Below are positions 1 to 12,160 of a DNA stretch of 64,000 bases, one piece after another. The first letter of the stretch is position 1, and each line of letters opens with the position of its first letter. The translations under genes were made by a program, and so were the position numbers. The notes beneath the pieces are model-generated. The model was given only the letters and a program-made list of their open reading frames with translations. It was not told where the DNA came from and made no database searches. The stretch is from Raffaelea ambrosiae (Eukaryota > Ascomycota > Sordariomycetes > Ophiostomatales > Ophiostomataceae), in the NCBI GenBank assembly GCA_002778195.1, contig PCDI01000003.1, positions 1,092,295 to 1,156,294 of the forward strand. The letters are read 5' to 3'.

Positions 1-95
<95 letters not shown>

Positions 96-128
96 TTGTT
101 GTTGTTGTTGTTGTTGCTGTTGTTGCTG
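1..128 (-). repeat. CAA/CAG polyglutamine-coding repeat
   Basis: Bases 1-90 are 15 perfect TGTTGC hexamers on the plus strand, read as alternating Gln codons on the minus strand. Bases 91-128 are mostly CAA. The run is in frame with the preceding exon and gives at least 42 Gln before the window edge, so its full length is unknown. The strict hexamer periodicity suggests slippage expansion rather than codon-by-codon selection. Confidence 0.95.
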
Positions 129-1810
129 TTTCTGCAGCTGTTGCTGGCGGCTAGATGAGCCGGCTCGTACTGGCTGTTTTCCAGCTGCTTTGGCGCTCAT
201 GGGCTTCTGCGGTTGTTGTCTGTGCGCCTGCTGCGGCGCTTCTGGCCGTGATGGCACTGATTCGACAGATGACCTCGGTGGCTTGTGGGCTTGATGCGAA
301 CCCGCGCGCTGTGCTTCTGTCTCTGCCTCTTCGTCCTGGTCTTCCTCCACGAGCGTATGCTGGTTGGGCTGGTGTGGCGCCATTGCGGATATCACCTCCC
401 GGGCAGTGACAGCCTCGGTTGCAGCGGGAGACTGAGCGCTCAAATGCTTTGGCAAGTGGATCTTTCTCTTAGATGCAGACGAGCTTGCCACAAACTTCTT
501 TTTCGTGTGCTTCATCTTAGGAGACTTCGGTCCGTGTCTGGCGGTCTTGGCCTTGTCGCTAGGCAAGGAAGAAGACGAAGAAGCATGGCGCTTGCTATGC
601 GCCTTGCTGCTATTGCTTCCGCTGCCGCTGGCAGTGCTACTGGTAGCGGTGTTGTCGCTGGCGCTGGCGCTCGTCTGTTGGCCTTCATCGTCTTCTTCGG
701 ACTGATTAGCAGAAGGCAGTGCGAATCGTGGCGTGGGACGAGGTCCCGAAAACGAGGGCCTCGGCTTCTTGAGAATAGATTGTGATGGCGGAGGTCTTGT
801 GGAAGATGAAGAGAGTATCTTGAGCTGAGCGGCTTCTAGGGCTTCTTTGTCTTCGATTCCCAACGATTCTGATCCCGTGTGCTCACCTTCCTCGTCGTCA
901 TCGCCGCCGTCGTTGCCAACAGGTGTCGGCTTATTTGTTCCGCCACTGCTTCTCGAAACTTGTTGTTGTTGGCCACTTCCAGAAGCAGTGTTTGGCGGTG
1001 CGTTGGCATCCTTGGTCTTGGGTGCTCTTTCGGCAGCTTGTAATGCAGCCTCGTGTACCATAAGCTGCCGCAATACGAGTGGAATCTGCTCCCCCCCCAA
1101 AAAAGGACCCATTAGCATATACATTTCCCATCATCACGTAGAACGGGGACGCGAGGGCGTATGTACCGATGGTCCTTCGTATCTATTGGGTGGTCCTCGC
1201 AACGGAACAAACGTTGGCCCCGTCGAGATATTCTCGTATAGCTTGGCCAGGGTTTTGCCACTGAGATTGCGGCATTTGCTGCCCCAGACATGCCACCAGA
1301 AGCTTTCTAGACGGTTGGCGGTTGGGTCGTATAATCTACGGTGGGTTATCGTGTAGACTAAAGCGAGGGTCAAGTTAGATTTGGTGTTCCAGGCAGGAAA
1401 TAGCAGGCATAATGGTTTGGGAAAGACAAACCTCGCCAGTATTCCTTCAAGCGCTCTGGAGGGACCACATCGTAGCTCGCTACTTCGGCGTAGATTTCGA
1501 CCGTGTTTTCGACAATGCCCTTCGGAAGAATCGGAAGCACCTCGTCAAATGCATCGGCGGTGGAGTTCTGAGCGTCGTTGCTAGCATGGGCACCGGCGCT
1601 GCTCAGGGCCATTTCGACGCCACTGCTTGGGCTGTCTGAGCCCTCTACACCGTTTGAACTATCTGAGCTGCTTGTGCTGTTCTCGTTCTGTGGCGGCGGC
1701 GGCGGCTCGCTCCTGCTCTTTTCCTGGCCAGCAGTCTTTGGAGCAGCGCGATGTGGACTCTTATTCGTCTTGGCGGGTTGCTTGCCAGCCACGGCTTCTG
1801 AGGCTGTCAT
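1..1810 (-). CDS. Conserved fungal unknown with FWWHVWGS motif and polyQ tail (3' end outside window)
   Basis: Three exons read by hand: 1810-1432, 1357-1167 and 1085 to the window edge, with introns 1431-1358 (GTTTGT donor, CTAAC branch) and 1166-1086 (GTACAT donor, GCAG acceptor). Frame stays open through exon 3 to base 1. The ATG at 1810 is the first in frame. Residues 1-85 are low complexity. Residues 86-190 form the only folded-looking block, with RLESFWWHVWGS (142-153) and PTFVPLRGPPNR (174-185). Exon 3 is Ser/Lys/Glu-rich, includes a short ILKKPRPSFSG segment, and ends in at least 42 consecutive Gln. I recognise the WW/VPLRGPPNR block as typical of an uncharacterised Pezizomycotina family but cannot name it or assign a function. 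Long disordered tails and polyQ would fit a nuclear or regulatory protein (inference). The C-terminus lies outside the window. Confidence 0.8.
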
Positions 1811-4132
1811 GGAGTGGCAGCGTTGATGAAGAAGAGGAAGAAGCTACCGAAGGCCGGATAGCCTTAGTTCCCCAGCTGGCAACAAAAAAGCAGTCGCGTG
1901 ACGCTGGCGTTCATAGCTTACACAGCCTCTCGGTTGCGCCGTCCCTGACGATCGTCGGAGCTTGTGATGGTAAGCCGTCACTGTGCGCTGCCAACCATCC
2001 TGGAAGATGTTCGGCAGCACATGTTAAACAGGACCGGAGAAACGAGAGGAAAAAGAAGAGGTAGCATGCGCAACAACGGTTTCTGACAGCAGGCCGGGGG
2101 GGGTACAAGAAAACGGCGAATGCAAGAGATATCTGAGCTGCGGCAGCTGCGGGTAGCTGCGGTCTCTAAGCTGGCCTGAAAGAGGGATAGAGAGGTGGAG
2201 AGGGGATTGTGGAAACGTCTTTGGGCCAGAAATGACTAAGACGGTGGCGGTGAAGAGGCCAAGGGCCGGAAAGAGGTTGTCAACACGAAGGGACGAAGGG
2301 GAACAAGAGTCGAAATAAGAGTCGAGGCGAACGGTCAAGCGGAGGCCCCCCACAATGCTACTGGCCTATAGAGCTGTCTGAAGCAGGGGTGGAGGCTGTC
2401 ACGAGCACGCGCGCAGCTGCCGGAGAGGATGGGAGGCAGGCGAGTGGGCTCTTGTTCTCTTGTTTTCAGCCAGAGGCGAACTGTAGTAAGACAAGAGGAG
2501 CTCGGATTGGCGCCCGGTTGGATTTGGGGCTGACCGTGTTTTGTTGGAGTAGCCGAGCTAACACGCCTGAGCACGTATAGAGAGGGGAAGGTCGATCTGA
2601 TGTAGGCAATGTAAGTAAACAGGACCTTGGAAGGAAAGGGAGAAGAGAACGAGGAGAGCAGGGGTAAATGAGGGTTTGGCGAATGGGTAGAGAAGGCAAG
2701 AAGGCGCAAGACTGGCAAGAGCTAGAGGGCTAGGGAGAGGGCGCGAGAGAGGGATTAACAGGGGGGGGGGGATGGAAGCGGCTCTCTTGGGGGAAGGGTG
2801 GCAAGCACCTGGACTAGGTCATAAGCTTGTCACTTGTTGCTGCTCCACAGGGCGCAAGGGGAAGGGGGGACAAGAACTTAGTATTCGAACATATGGGGGA
2901 TGGGCGACTGGAAAACACATGTTCACGGCCACTAGGGCGGCGAGATACGTTGCGTTCTCGTCACGGTTTGCCAAAGGCAGTTGTCAACGGCGGGCGCGGC
3001 GGTGGGATGGGCAGGGATGGGCCAAGCTGTGCGGTGCAGGGACGGGGGATGAGGCTCGCAGTGCCGGGACTGCACGAGTCGAGGAGGGTGTGGGGGTGCC
3101 GCCGAGATGGGGGTTCTGGTGCTTTGGGTGCGTGGAGGGTGCGCGGAGGCTGTTGTGTGGATGGGTATGTATTTTGGTTGATTTTTGGCTGCGTTGCGGT
3201 ACTACGGTGTATGTACCTTCCTGGCCGTTTTCTGGCAGGTTTGGGCGGGTTTGGTGTCGATGTTGCGTTGGGCGGGCTGGGCTGCGGGTCAGGTTGGAGG
3301 GCCGAGACCTGTGCGTTGTCGGAGTTGTGCGACGGTGGAAGGTTCTTTTCCTTCGGTGGGCATGGCCGGACGATGCAGGTATTTGGCATGGGAATTTGTG
3401 GATCGGGAAAGGGGTGTGGTGGCCTGGCCTGGCGTACAGGAGCTGCAGGCGCGAGAGCAACCCTTGTATCGCCGGGTTATATTTGGATATGTGGGAGTGC
3501 CGGGGGTGCAGGAGAGGACAGAGAGAGGCGCAGAAAGGAAACAAGCGAGAAGACCCAACACACAAACACATAGTTATCTTACATGCTGAGAGCTACTTTG
3601 TAACTACTGTAGCTGGTCAGTAGCCGGAGAGCAGGCGAGGGAAAAGCCTGGCAGGTGGACGAGCGTAGGAGACTGTGGTGAGGCGAAGCCGAGGCTGGTC
3701 TGGCCAGAATCTGGCTAGACTGCTGCTGCTGCGAAAAAAAAAAGAGAGACCAGAAAAGAAAGACAGCGCGCAAGCTGGCGAGCTGTCAAGCTGGCAAGTG
3801 GCGATCTAGAGGGCCCTGCGGTTGGATCGGCGGGGCCGGCAGCGTCGTGGAAGAGTCGGTATCGCGAGCCGTCGAGCGTCGAGCAAGGGGGGGGAATTGA
3901 CAGGCGGAAGTACGATCGAGACAAAACGAGGCAAAATGAGTCAAAGAGTGTCGTATCGAGGCAGTCAGAAACGGGTTGACAGGGCAGCGTCGGGGGGGGC
4001 GAAGTCGGAGCCCGACGGCGTACAAATGCGAGCAGAGCAAGAGAAATGAGGGACTTGGCACAAGAGGGGGACAGTGAGAGCGCACGCAAGCGAGGAGAAG
4101 GACGGGAGATATGCTGTTCCACGAGCAGAAGC

Positions 4133-4155
4133 GAGAGAGAGAGAGAGAGAGAGAG
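4133..4155. repeat. (GA)n microsatellite
   Basis: Uninterrupted GA dinucleotides in gene-free DNA. Read on the opposite strand it is a CT tract in the broad pyrimidine-rich region upstream of the gene at 1-1810. Confidence 0.95.
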
Positions 4156-4714
4156 GGGAGGGAAGAAGAAACAAAAAAAATTGAAGCTGAAAGAAGGGGA
4201 AAACACACAAGAGGAACAGTGCTTGATTAGCTCTCGTAAGGAAGGCACGATCGACGGCAGTCGAGCAGACAGGCCGTGCAAGCGCCAAATAGGGAAGGCA
4301 CGAGGCAGGTCGGCATTCCCAAAGAGGAAAGCATGCGCCAGTAACAGCTAGTGAGAGGCAGGTGCGCGCAGGTTTCTTACCCCAACGCAGTTTCCCCTGG
4401 CAGTTTGAGGACTACGGGTATTATATAACTAGGTATATTCAGTGAGATATAACTAGACGACTGGAAAAGCTATGACACACAAAGGCGAGGACAAGATTTG
4501 CGAAAAATCCTTCCTCGCCTAAAACGCTCAGGATCGCAACACTGGGACACGTCCACGGCCTGGGCCGGCCAACGAAGGGAAGGGAGGGGGCAAGGGGAGA
4601 CCCATCCAGTTAGACTTGCCCCTGTTGGGGTCGAGTCCAAGAAGGCCCAGGAACCCCGTCTGGACCCGTGGGAGCAGGCTCCTTTTCTGTCCCTCGTCGA
4701 GAACCGGTGGGAGC

Positions 4715-4768
4715 CGGTTGGAACAGCTGGGACGGTTGGAACGGTTGGAACGGTTGGAACGGTTGGAT
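4715..4768. repeat. 9-bp minisatellite (ACGGTTGGA unit)
   Basis: Four near-perfect head-to-tail copies of ACGGTTGGA flanked by degenerate copies. Weaker GTTGGAA-type remnants continue to about 4820. Read on either strand it gives a periodic peptide, which explains the open frames here; I see no gene. Confidence 0.9.
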
Positions 4769-5966
4769 CGTTTAGAAACAGTTGGGAGGGTTGGAATGAT
4801 GGCTTGGAAACAGTTGGAGAGCAGGCCAGGCCATTCCTCAGGGTCCTGGCCTGATCCAACAAGGGAACGGCCCTGACTTCGAGGCACACACCCGCGCACA
4901 CAGACGACCCCCCTTTTCATCATAGCGTCCATCTTGCAGGGACAGGCCAGAAGAAAAAAAAGGAAATAAAAGGGAAAAAAAAAATTTACGAGTATCCAAT
5001 CTAGTCGTTCGGGGCCAGCTCTCGGGGGATTCCAGCCATGCATGACTAGCTTCGCAAAGCAAGAGAGGGTTTGAGGCCAGCGCAAGTTGGCGCAAGTGCT
5101 GATGGCAAGAGTGGGTGACTGGTCTTCCCCTTGTGTCATAGCGAACAATCGAAGATGGATGATGGATGCAGGCACCCAAGTCATCCCCCCCTCCCCGGGA
5201 AAACCGTCGCCGGAACCTTACAGGCCGTGGCCGTATGTTTTCCACCACGAGGGAAGCTTGCGGAATCAAACAAGACAGAAGAACCATGTATTGTCTCACA
5301 GATGAGGAAGGCAACCAAATTCAACTGACAGGGGTGGTCGTTGAGCGGTCACTGGACTGGAGGCCACACCGAGGGTTTTTTTTTTTGCTGCTGGGATGAA
5401 ATAGGGTCCCATAGGGTGCCAGGGGGGTCCATAGGGCAAGGGAAAACGGTGCCACGATCATAGGCCAAATTTCGTCATGGCCAGGTTTGTTCTTCCATAC
5501 GAGTAGTGCGACGCAAGGGGAGAGAGGTGAAGGGTAAGGAAAGGATTGGCAATCTTATAGACGTTCTGAATGAGTCGACAGCATTTACAATGTACGAGTA
5601 CGAGTAGTCACGGCATATGGGACTGGCAAGTGACAGACGCAAGAAGTATAAAGCAGAAGGCAGGGAACCTCGGCTGTCTGCATCCTTTTGCGGTGTTTTC
5701 GACTGTTTCTGTCCGCATTTTCCTCGGTTCTCTGACTCTTCTGGATCTCCGGTTCTTCGGTTCGTTCTCTGGTTCGTTTTCTGGCTCATTTTTTGGTGCT
5801 CGCCCCTTTCGCCTTGCCAGGGCGGATGATTCTCGGCGTCGAGCGGCGGTGAACAGATGGCGCCCTTTTTCCTTTCTTTTTTTTCCCTTTTTGTTTGGGC
5901 TGGCCCTACCGTGTATCCCATGTTTCGAACATTTGCCTCAACAACCCCTTCCCTCCCTGGCTGCCC

Positions 5967-5990
5967 GGGGGGGGGGGGGGGGGGGGGGGG
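5967..5990. repeat. 24-base G homopolymer
   Basis: Twenty-four consecutive G on the plus strand, preceded by CCC. The exact length is liable to sequencing and assembly error. No gene context. Confidence 0.9.
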
Positions 5991-6202
5991 CTGGAAACGA
6001 CCCATTCCCGCTTGTTAAGAAACATGCACCGACCCGTCGGACGGGGGACGTTGACAGACAAAGCGAACTCGACCTGTCATATAAACGTGGAGCTGGGTGC
6101 CCACCAGTCCGCTGCACCAGTCTGCCCACGCAAAGAAACGGCCGGCCAATAGGCTGTCGGAAGCTGTTAATAATAGTATTCGTGTGCGGTGTGGATGTCT
6201 GC

Positions 6203-6235
6203 AAAAAATAAATAAATAAATAAATAAAAATAAAA
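6203..6235. repeat. (AAAT)n microsatellite
   Basis: Tetranucleotide AAAT repeat, slightly degenerate at its 3' end, in gene-free DNA. Confidence 0.9.
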
Positions 6236-8190
6236 GAAGGCAAGAAAAATAAAAGCCAACAAAATGGCCTATCAAATTGCCAGAATGGAACACCTTTTAT
6301 AAGATAGAGTTGTTCTGAGCTACTACTATTATGTAGTTGTCAGCTGCGCCAATTGCGCACAGAGCCGTGAATAGTATTTGGTCCTCGTATTTGGGTCTAT
6401 GTCCCCAACCCGTGTGTAAGATAACTACTCGTACGTATCATAGCATAACAGTTTTACATTATTCTCTCTTCGAGTTATCTTCCTTCCAGCCTTGCCATAT
6501 TCGTCTACTGTATGTGTGTCACACCGGTCTTTTCGGCTGACAACACCTTCCCTTCTCTGTCGCGTGGGGGAGAGCTTCGTTTTTTTTCCTTCCCTTTTCT
6601 TCCCTTTTTTTCTTTCCTTTTTCCCTTTTTTTTCTTTTTCTCCTCCTCTGGTCCGGATGGCCCCCAACCAAGGTCAGCTTCGTGGAGATGCCTATTTTGC
6701 GCATCCCTCAGTTTTGTTCTTCCTGTTTCTGGGGTTGGATTCCGAGCCATTCTATTCGTTGACTCGATTTGCCGCGCTTCCTTCGTAGACGTGCCTCGTG
6801 TTTTGTCTGCCCCTCATGGCGCTTTCATTCTCAACGGTTTTCCCCTTTCATCCCCCGCGGCAATCCACTCGATTCTGTCCTTCTCTCCTCTCTGTGTGTG
6901 CGCTTTATCCCCCCCCACACAAGATCAGCATTGGTGCGACTGGTTTTCAACTCCGGGGTACATAGTTACAGTTTGTCTGACGAAGGACAAGAAAAAGAAA
7001 GCAACAGGCAAAAAGGGCACAAAAATAATAAGAGTCTCATGATCAAAATAAAAGAACATGGTTGGCTTGTGGCCAGTGATTTTTCTTCTTTCTCTGAGAC
7101 AGGCTTCCACTGCACAGTACCTGCAATCAAGGTCGCAGTCGTCGCTTTTGCGCCCCCCTCCTTTAGGCCCATCGTGTGACCTGGTGCGAGATGCTGCAAG
7201 ACTGGACTTTGTAACCCGTGTTTGATACGGCAAGAGGACGGCTAGAAGACGAAACTTTCACGCCAGTTGTCATGGGTAGATGCCTAGACGTTACGGGCTG
7301 GTGGCCACGTCAAGTATGGCCATGTATAAGTTATGACCACGGGATGGGCAAGTCTAAACAGGGAAGGCAGACACGAGGAAAAAGGAAGTTTGGGGAGCGT
7401 AAGAAACCATGCATCACCAAATCTTGACAGTCGGATGTGCCCCGGTTGGCCTGGGCCACACGGGTCACAGTTCCGGTGTGCAATGGATGGTTCGATTACC
7501 AGAAAAGAGGACGACAGAGTAGAGAAAGGCAGCACGGGATCGCATTTTTCGGGCAAGAAAGCGAAGCGCGGGACCGAATGCATCTCGACAAGGCCCAAAA
7601 GAGAGCCACAAAAAAAGAGAGGGATAGGCAGGGCCGTGCTGTCCGCATTTTCATAGCAAAGGCAGACACGCATAGAATCACCCTTGCATTCATCAGGCAG
7701 GGCGGCTGCGTCATCGACAAGGATCTCATACGTGAATAGGAGCCACAAACAAGGAGAAGCACAAGACCGCTTGCATGCATTCTCGTACATGCATGCATTG
7801 GCTCGTATTGGGGCCACGACTTTCTATTTTAGAAAGAGGCGAGGGGACGAAGAAAGAAGCAGGCTGTTCAAGCAACACCGAGGGAGCCAGGAAAAAAACG
7901 CTGTGATGTAACTGAAAAACAGCTAGAAGAGAATTTCCCGCAGTCGTGGGCGACCACGTGGCAGGCAGGTTGGTTGAAGGGGGTTGAAGGGGGGAGGGGA
8001 GTTTGGAATTATTCAGGCAAGGTACTCTTGCCTGGGAAACCTCGTCTGCGGTTGGGGGATTGAGTGAGTGGCTGAAGAACAGCTCCAGGCAGCAGCGAGA
8101 TACTGCCCAAACCCCCCAACCACCCTCCTGCTTTCCATGGTACCAGTTAAGTCGACTGACTGCTTGTATACACCCGTCTCAAGGACATGA

Positions 8191-9312
8191 AAGTCTAGCG
8201 GAATATTTAACCATGTCGGTTTTTTGTTTTTCCATGAGGACATGCTAGAGTTTGCTCTCCCTGCGTGTCTCAAGAGCATCACCATCTCGCAAAACGCACT
8301 GCGGAGGCTGGCCTCTGTGCATGGTCGTACGCAAGCTGAGAAACTGACAGCAACCAGCACACCTTCTTCGTCTTCCTCCTCCTCGTCCCCATTTAAGGAT
8401 GGGATGGAATACCTAGATATCAATCTCGATGGATTCCAAGGTCTCGAGTTTCTGCGCCCGCTGGAAAAGTATCCCCGGGAGCTGGAGAAGGAGCCACCAG
8501 CAATCATTTGGACCATCTTGCCCGACATCTCGCTCAACACCAAGGCTCGAGAAAGAGTACGCGGGACTCTGACCTTGGACCACGACCTCGGCTGGATGGC
8601 CAGCATCCATGACCAGCAGCCAGCCCGTACACTGCACACCTTACGCATCCGCGCCGCTCTCTAGCATATCAACCCTACGTCTACCTACGCTCGATAGGTG
8701 GCTTGTTAGACCATGCCAAAACAAGAGAGAATTTGGCCGTCCGCGTCCTGGACTCGACAGCCGAATGTCCAGAGTCATCGAGAAAAGAATCGAAATAAGA
8801 CCAGATTCACCTTTGCCCGGCCATTGACGCCCTTCTCCCGGCTCTCCGAGTCCTGCATATACGCATGAGGAACATCTGTCCCGATGCTCCCACACCGCCC
8901 GCCTTGGACGACGACCCCAAAAGGATGACGGCCATGGTCGCCTCTTACCTCTGCAGGAAGTGGTCGTCAACCTCAGTTGGAAAGAAAACCTACCAAACAT
9001 CACGTCGGCGACGCACGTCGCGTCACGCTAGGGCCTAAGAGACAGATGCGGCGTCGAACTTGTTGCAGCACCAAGTTTGACATCGCGGGCATAGAGAAGC
9101 TCTTGCAAAACGAATGGAAGCTCCAAGAAAAAAAAGTCAGGATCCTGACGCACAAGCTCCCCGACAAGATGCAGTCGCTGGATATCCTGAACGGCAATGA
9201 AATGCCTCTAGAGGAAGACATGGCATGGGACGACGACGGCCAGACCGTGGAGGAATATGAGTCAGAATCCGAGTTTTCGGGCAGCGACTCTTTCTTTGAT
9301 TCTGATTCATGA
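8191..9312 (+). pseudogene. Decayed F-box/LRR-like protein gene (frame-disrupted)
   Basis: Protein-like segments follow one another on the plus strand in different frames. 8191-8661 gives an open stretch with LPACLKSITI and YLDINLDGFQGLEF. About 8800-8930, one frame over, gives IDALLPALRVLHIRMRN followed by an acidic loop. About 8940-9025, another shift, gives LQEVVVNLSWKENLP. 9060-9312 returns to the first frame with an acidic tail ending in a stop. The pattern of hydrophobic LxxLxxLxI blocks and the 'LQEVVVNLS' motif resembles the LRR half of fungal F-box proteins (inference). No ATG begins the first block, since a TGA sits at 8188-8190, and no convincing splice sites restore the frame. I read it as a relic with at least two or three frameshifts. 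The alternative is several unrelated chance frames. Confidence 0.45.
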
Positions 9313-10373
9313 TCACGGTGTGCAACGCTCTCTAGAACGTAGTTACACGCGCTCTGCGAGTGCAATCCCTGGCAGCCGTATGAAAGCCGTTTACCGAGGG
9401 CTATCCCGACAAAGAGAACGGGTTTCAAAGCGGATTCCAAGGCGGGTGCAGACCACAAGACTGGACAGAACTGGACACAAAATCAGGCGTTCTAGACCTT
9501 CGGGGTCAGCCCATCCAATGGTGTATGTCTGAGCACACTACTGGCAGACGGCAGCAAACCGATGGTAAATAAATGCTAGTCTAGTCGGCAACGGGTCGTA
9601 TTTAAGGTGGTTTAGGCGTTATCAAGATGCCAGACGTGTTCGACGTGTTTGCCGTGTTTTGACGTGTTGAGGGGGTTGAAGACATCCGCGGGACTAAAGT
9701 CAGTCCCACCACTGAAGAACTCTTTTTTTTTTGCCACCGCCGACAAGCGACGGGTTCAGCACGTTGCCAGATGTGCCCCATAACGGATGGCATGGCGTGG
9801 CATGGTATGGATGGATACCACGCGCGTGCGGGCATTAGCTTTACTCGGGGCACGTAGGGGAATTTTTAGCCTCTGTATGTTTCGATACAACAGTATTAGC
9901 CTGTGTCTCGCTTCTCGATAAGGACGCTCCTTCCTGAAAAGGAGTCTAACGAGCATCGTGCATTCCCACCATGGCTAACGTATCACGGGTTTCCGACGCC
10001 CGGAAGCGCGCGGGGGCCACCTGTTGTATGCACGTTGGATATCTCGACTAGGGCGGTCGTACAACCCCGTTTGCAATGCTGCTGCCGTATATGGCGTAGT
10101 CGACGGATGCGGCTGCGAGCATCCGGGTTATACCGGCAGTGGTGAGACGCGCCTCTGGCGAAGACTTGAGGCTGCAGCAAGATACACGCTACGCTTTGAT
10201 ACGTGAGGCGTGCTTGTAGATACGCAGATACGCGAGGACGTGGGATATGTGGGATACGCTGGATACACTGTACTATGTAAGATGCATGGATGGATACATG
10301 GATACATCAAATCATGACTTGCCAGACAGGTCGATAGGTCACATAGGTGTGGCGGCAAAGCCATTTGTGTGGA

Positions 10374-10399
10374 ACACACACACACACACACACACACAC
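10374..10399. repeat. (CA)n microsatellite
   Basis: Perfect CA dinucleotide run in gene-free DNA. Confidence 0.95.
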
Positions 10400-12074
10400 G
10401 CCTTCACCGGCTCAGATGTGGCGCACTGCACACGCTGGAAGAAAGCAGAAACAAGAAACAGTTGACAAGGACTGCTGTGCACAGGATCTCGGATGCGCAC
10501 ACGCACACACCATCTTGCAGCCTTGTTTTCGGTTGTGGATAAGATGTCCTGCCCATGGATCGGAAAATAGGAAAAAGCGGCACTTGTTTTCTAGCAGTTA
10601 GAAGCTGGATACCAACATCTGGAACGACATGTCGGTATTGATGGTTGACAGGAAACCGCATGTCGGTAATTGCGCGTCTGTGCCTGTGAGATGCCTAAAG
10701 TGAAAAGTGCACAAGCGATGTGCGGTACCTGTGGCCAGGCCAGATCTGTCCAAAGGGTCGGGTCCGGAACATGAGACACAGCACGGTGTAGTTTGCAGAA
10801 AACAAGCAGGACCGGCCGAGGAAATATAAAAATAGACGCTTTTTAGACAAGTAAGACAAGCCACCGAGCCATGATTCTGGGGAAGAGGCGCGACGAAGCT
10901 TGTATCTTACCTACGGAGTGGGTATAGTCACTACTGGGTATGGGGCATTCTTTTTTTTCCCTGTTCCCCGGTGCCGTCCTGGTGAGAGTACGACTAATCT
11001 GTTGCTCGTACAGCCAGGACAGTTGGCCAGGCCTGGGATTCCAGCCGGGAACAAGGCTGGGGCCGAAGAAGGACGAGAAGCAAAAGAAGGGAAAGAAAGG
11101 AAAATGGAAAGATGGGCAAAAGCAATAACGTAATCGTCCGGCAAGGGGACTGTCATGAGAGTCAAGACAGAACGGTGCGCGTGACCACTTTCTAGTGGCC
11201 ACAATATAACTACGCCTCTGGCTTCGATTGGGTTCCGTCTTTTGCCCGCATATCTCTTCGTATCTGCATTCCAAATTATCGTGACTTCGGTGTGATGAAA
11301 GAGTATAGTACGGATCGAAAGCGATCGGGATCGGCTTCGATTTCTCTACATGGTCATACGCCCTGCTCGGGTGGGCAAAAAAAAATAGCAATAAAGCGAC
11401 AGTAAGATTGTAATGGTGGGACGCTCCGCTTAAACGGTCTTTCACGATGATTTTTCTTTTTCTTTTGGTGTGGTGTGCTAGCCACACACAAAACGAAAAG
11501 AAGAAGAACAATCCCCTTAGGGGGCCAGCTCTATAATGGATTGTGTTGGTTCTCTAGTTCGGTTTACACCGTAGTGAATAGTTGGTGACAGTCTGTTATT
11601 CAACCCCCCCCCTTTTTTGGCTTGTCTTCTTCCTCTTCTGCTTCCATTTTTGCCTTCCTTTGCCCTCGTGCCGGGGCTGCTCCCTCTTGGCTAGAGTCAC
11701 CTGGACCAAACGGCTCTTGGCCACGCTCGGTTGGGGGTGGCTGCTTGAGAGGGGGGGGGGTGGCCGCTCGGGGCGGATGCTCAAGGGAGACGCTTGGGTG
11801 GACGCTTGAGGGAGACGCTTGAGAGGGGGGCTATTACTATTGTGTGCGCGTTCCCCGCCCTTTTGTGTGGTGCACTTTTGGTGCTGGCTCCCAACTCACG
11901 ATCTATGTTGCTAGCTCGTTCCGTGTACTCCGGAAGACGGAGCGCCTTTGTCCTTTGTATGAGCAGCCAGGAAGAGGGGAAACTGCCATGCAAGAGACTA
12001 CACTCGTAGCAAGGGAAGGCAGGCCGTGCAAGCGGGGGCAGGAGAGCAGGCGCAAACAGACAAGAGGGGGGAAA

Positions 12075-12160
12075 AATATAAAATAGAACATAAAATAAAA
12101 ATAAGAATAAAAGTAAAAGTAAAAATGAAAATAAAATAAAATAAAATAAAAATAAAAAAG
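12075..12160. repeat. AAAATA-type A-rich simple repeat
   Basis: Imperfect AAAAT/AAAATA units alternating with AAGT variants. Strand-asymmetric: almost pure purine plus T on the plus strand. Confidence 0.85.

Larger units (their letters stand above)
1811..8190. other. Gene-free interval, simple-sequence rich
   Basis: No reading frame here combines an ATG start, splice logic and protein-like composition. Short open frames on both strands overlap and have skewed Cys/Trp/Arg or Ser/Leu composition typical of GC-skewed noncoding DNA. The minus strand just upstream of 1810 is pyrimidine-rich for about 2 kb, as expected of a long fungal promoter/5' leader for the gene at 1-1810. Other contents are microsatellites, a 24-base G run and a T-rich tract at about 6576-6647. 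Confidence 0.6.

Noticed and set aside
2772..3623. 283-codon plus-strand frame
   Set aside because: Trp/Cys/Arg/Gly-rich composition, overlapping frames of similar size on both strands, no splice or domain evidence.
7430..7510. GGTTCGATTACC resembling a tRNA B box
   Set aside because: No matching A box, acceptor stem or anticodon stem can be folded around it.
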